From assembly GCF_000619825.1 (NCBI RefSeq), contig NZ_JHUW01000006.1, forward strand, positions 434,001 to 498,000: 64,000 nucleotides of DNA, read 5' to 3'. A program made the translations under genes and the position numbers. Below are positions 62,039-64,000 of this stretch, in pieces. Every line of letters begins with the position of its first letter. Position 1 is the stretch's first letter. Under the pieces are notes generated by a model that saw nothing but the letters and a program-made list of their open reading frames with translations, was not told the origin of the DNA and did no database searches. Source of the DNA: Prevotella sp. MA2016. GTDB taxonomy: Bacteria > Bacteroidota > Bacteroidia > Bacteroidales > Bacteroidaceae.

Positions 62039-64000
62039 TTACATTTTTACATTTTTCAATTTTTCCTTCCTCCAGTGGTGGCGGTCGATTTTGATGATCC
62101 ATCCGTCGCGCATCCAGCGTGAGATGATCATGCGCAGGGCCGATTCCGAGCAGTAGCCGCGCTTCAGGGCTCGCAGGTCGTCGAGGGTGAAGGTGGGAGC
62201 CAGCTGGTCGAACACGCTGTGGTTGGCACCATATCGCTGGCATTCTTCGCTGGCTTCTACATACTGGTTCTGCAGGGCATCGCCGAAGGTTTTGATTTGC
62301 TGCATCAGACAGTAGTCGGCCATCATCAGGGCAAAGTCGATACAAGCCTTGGATTCGCGGGTTGCAGCTGAGAGCAGGTGGAAAACCACGCCGCAGCGGA
62401 AAGCGATGACGGCAGCACGCTTGCGGTAGGTGTCCTTCACGTGGTCGATGTCCTTGGCTGCCTCTACGCGCTTCTGCTCTACCCAGTTTTCGATAGCCTT
62501 GCGCAGTCGGGGAGTGTCGATAAGTCCGCTGTAAGAGCGCAGACGGCTCACGGCTTCTTGAATCCTGGCTTCGTCGTCGGCAGAACGTCGGCCAAATTTG
62601 GGCATTTTTGAGAATGAGCTGTCGGGCATCTCGGCCACCAATATGCGTGATGAGAGACCGTTCTCGATATTGTCGCTCTTAAAGCATTTGCGCATAGCAC
62701 CGTTGGTGCCCAGCATCGTCCAGTTGTAGGCCACGTCAACCACACCCGATTCGGCAGCATCGCTGTTGTAGTCCTGACCCCACTCACCTCGGTCGAACGA
62801 CAGTCGGTAGATGTCGTACTTCGAGCTCCATGAGCCGGCACCGTTGGTCTTGCGCAGCGTGTCCAGTTCCTCACCGAAGCTGTAGAGTGTGTGTCCCTGT
62901 CCATTCTTCAGTCGCTTCAAGAGGGTAGAGCAGCTCACCGTCACCGGCACCATACGTATCAGCACCTTCGGGTCGTCGGGAGCTTTTTCATTAGCCTTAC
63001 GACTCTTCTTGCGCTCCTTCCATTCCTCTTCGCGCTTGCGGGCCAGTCTGTCCTCTTCGTCAAACTGTCGCTTCCAGATGTCAACGGCATTCTTCACCAC
63101 ACTCTTATTAGAAGCCTGCTCACCACGGATAATCGACATCAGCCCCAGATGCTGACGGTTGCCGTCGCAATACTCCACCTCCACCTGGTCGGCATAGGCA
63201 GCAGCTATCGGCAGCACACCGCAGAGCACAGGCATGTGCATCGACGCGGGCACACCAACCAGCGACTCTTTCAGTCCGATGGGCAGCGACCTCACCCCAA
63301 CCTTCTTCCAGGGAGAGAGAGCTTCATCCTGATCCATCTCTGCTGCTTGTGAGGGGTCGGGGCAGATTGATAGTTGATCCACTATCTGCTGTATCACCTT
63401 CGAGATGCCTTTAGGCTCCTCTTTGCAGGCCGAATCGATAATCGATTTCAACTCAGTCTCAGCGAGCCCGAATCGTGGCATCACCTGCATCAGCACCTCT
63501 TTCTTATTATCGCAGATAGCGCGCAGGTTCACGGCCAGCTGGTGCAGCTTTACATTACGCTCGCCCTCGGCAGGCTCACCACCATTGCGATGCCACCACT
63601 CAGCGATAATGTCTGAATACGAAATGCCTTTGAAGCACCTCTCCTCTCCTTCTTGCACCCCTTCGGTAGCAAGCGAGCAGAACTCGAGCGGGGAGGTGAC
63701 GGGTGAGGTGAACAGTCTCTCACTCACATAGTGGGTATGATCCTCCGGCACCATATAGATACATCTGTCAACACCCTTCACCTGCTTATCAGGCTCAAAC
63801 CCCGTAGCCTCTTTCATCAGCTGTTGGGCAGTGGCAGCATCCATGCCGGCAGGCAACTCCACCAGCACATGCGTACCCCTACGGGCCGACTCCTCCACCA
63901 GCAGCACCTCCATGCCCGCTGGCAGCGATAACTTCCACTCTTCAACACTTCCACTCTTCAACTTTTGAAGGATCTCCTCCGTGTGTCCCTTCTCATCAAA
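62039..64000 (-). CDS. DUF3987-domain protein (start outside window)
   Basis: At least 653 codons; the frame is open to the right edge and no ATG is found there (a TTG at 63961 is internal), so the true start lies beyond 64000. The N-terminal part resembles BT4734/VirE-N-like domains, including HVLVELPAGMDAATAQQLM and YSDIIAEWWHRNGGE. The central part (about 225-600) resembles DUF3987, a primase/helicase-like ATPase group seen in mobile and virus-like elements of Bacteroidota: PVLCGVLPIAAAYADQVEVEY, RGEQASNKSVVKNAVD. A Lys/Arg/Glu-rich stretch is at about 310-340. A clear Walker A motif was not found. Function unknown; the pairing with DUF5675 recurs in the phylum from memory. Confidence 0.72.
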   Translation of the reverse strand, partial: FDEKGHTEEILQKLKSGSVEEWKLSLPAGMEVLLVEESARRGTHVLVELPAGMDAATAQQLMKEATGFEPDKQVKGVDRCIYMVPEDHTHYVSERLFTSPVTSPLEFCSLATEGVQEGEERCFKGISYSDIIAEWWHRNGGEPAEGERNVKLHQLAVNLRAICDNKKEVLMQVMPRFGLAETELKSIIDSACKEEPKGISKVIQQIVDQLSICPDPSQAAEMDQDEALSPWKKVGVRSLPIGLKESLVGVPASMHMPVLCGVLPIAAAYADQVEVEYCDGNRQHLGLMSIIRGEQASNKSVVKNAVDIWKRQFDEEDRLARKREEEWKERKKSRKANEKAPDDPKVLIRMVPVTVSCSTLLKRLKNGQGHTLYSFGEELDTLRKTNGAGSWSSKYDIYRLSFDRGEWGQDYNSDAAESGVVDVAYNWTMLGTNGAMRKCFKSDNIENGLSSRILVAEMPDSSFSKMPKFGRRSADDEARIQEAVSRLRSYSGLIDTPRLRKAIENWVEQKRVEAAKDIDHVKDTYRKRAAVIAFRCGVVFHLLSAATRESKACIDFALMMADYCLMQQIKTFGDALQNQYVEASEECQRYGANHSVFDQLAPTFTLDDLRALKRGYCSESALRMIISRWMRDGWIIKIDRHHWRKEKLKNVKM

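Overview
The window looks like chromosomal DNA of a plant-polysaccharide-degrading member of the Bacteroidota, most likely a Prevotella/Segatella-type gut or rumen anaerobe. Three things point there. Many genes are preceded by the Bacteroidota-type promoter, a TAnnTTTG box with a TTTG/TTG-like box about 19-21 bp upstream. Shine-Dalgarno sequences are mostly weak. The protein families (SusB-type GH97, GH92, CBM20-GH77 MalQ, PA14-GH31, CcsBA, OMP_b-brl_3 barrels, LytS/LytTR pairs) are typical of that phylum. The genus is inference. No stretch longer than 300 bases lacks a gene.

Layout. 1-8735 (+): end of a glucuronoarabinoxylan/xyloglucan side-chain cluster: GH43-CBM6 (cut by the window edge), GH31 alpha-xylosidase-like, tandem-module esterase, CE15 glucuronoyl-esterase-like protein and a double esterase. 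8832-15632 (-): alpha-glucan operon malQ-susB-pulA. 15749-19594 (-): RNase R and a solute-binding-domain sensor kinase. 19756-22722 (+): SDR epimerase and PAP2 membrane enzyme, then greA behind a leader terminator, and a HIT protein. 22723-24059: manC (-) and tRNA-Leu(CAA). 24208-30661 (+): mannose operon (M6P isomerase, ROK kinase, GH92 mannosidase, MFS permease). 30786-36269 (+): HlyIII-like membrane protein, succinate/acetate CoA-transferase, TPR-PP2C phosphatase, LacI regulator. 36297-41035 (+): a broken GH9 gene and a TonB-receptor-like barrel. 41155-43489 (+): degenerate ThiD/PdxK-like kinase fused to an AraC DNA-binding domain, then pdxS-pdxT. 43611-47866: rhamnose-mutarotase-like gene (-), AraC regulator, hemN-hemG. 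47863-50936: divergent lrp/metY, then cysK. 51017-57486 (-): porin, imelysin, di-haem oxidoreductase and CcsBA as one transcription unit. 57623-61383 (-): beta-helix lipoprotein with a LytS/LytTR two-component pair. 61496-64000 (-): DUF5675 and DUF3987 proteins, the latter cut by the right edge.

How they work together. The left third serves extracellular breakdown of hemicellulose and starch. The mannose operon trims alpha-mannosides, imports mannose and passes it to fructose-6-P, while nearby manC makes GDP-mannose. The PLP block is headed by what looks like a vitamin-B6-pathway-derived regulator. The sulfur block (metY, cysK) makes sulfur amino acids, the hem genes make haem, and CcsBA is placed to attach haem to the di-haem enzyme of its own operon.

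The strongest candidates for something undescribed are the dead-kinase/AraC fusion in front of pdxST, a His/Met octapeptide-repeat loop in the LytS sensor, a promoter-terminator leader in front of greA, and a heptanucleotide repeat inside rnr. All functional statements are read from sequence motifs and family knowledge; no search was run.
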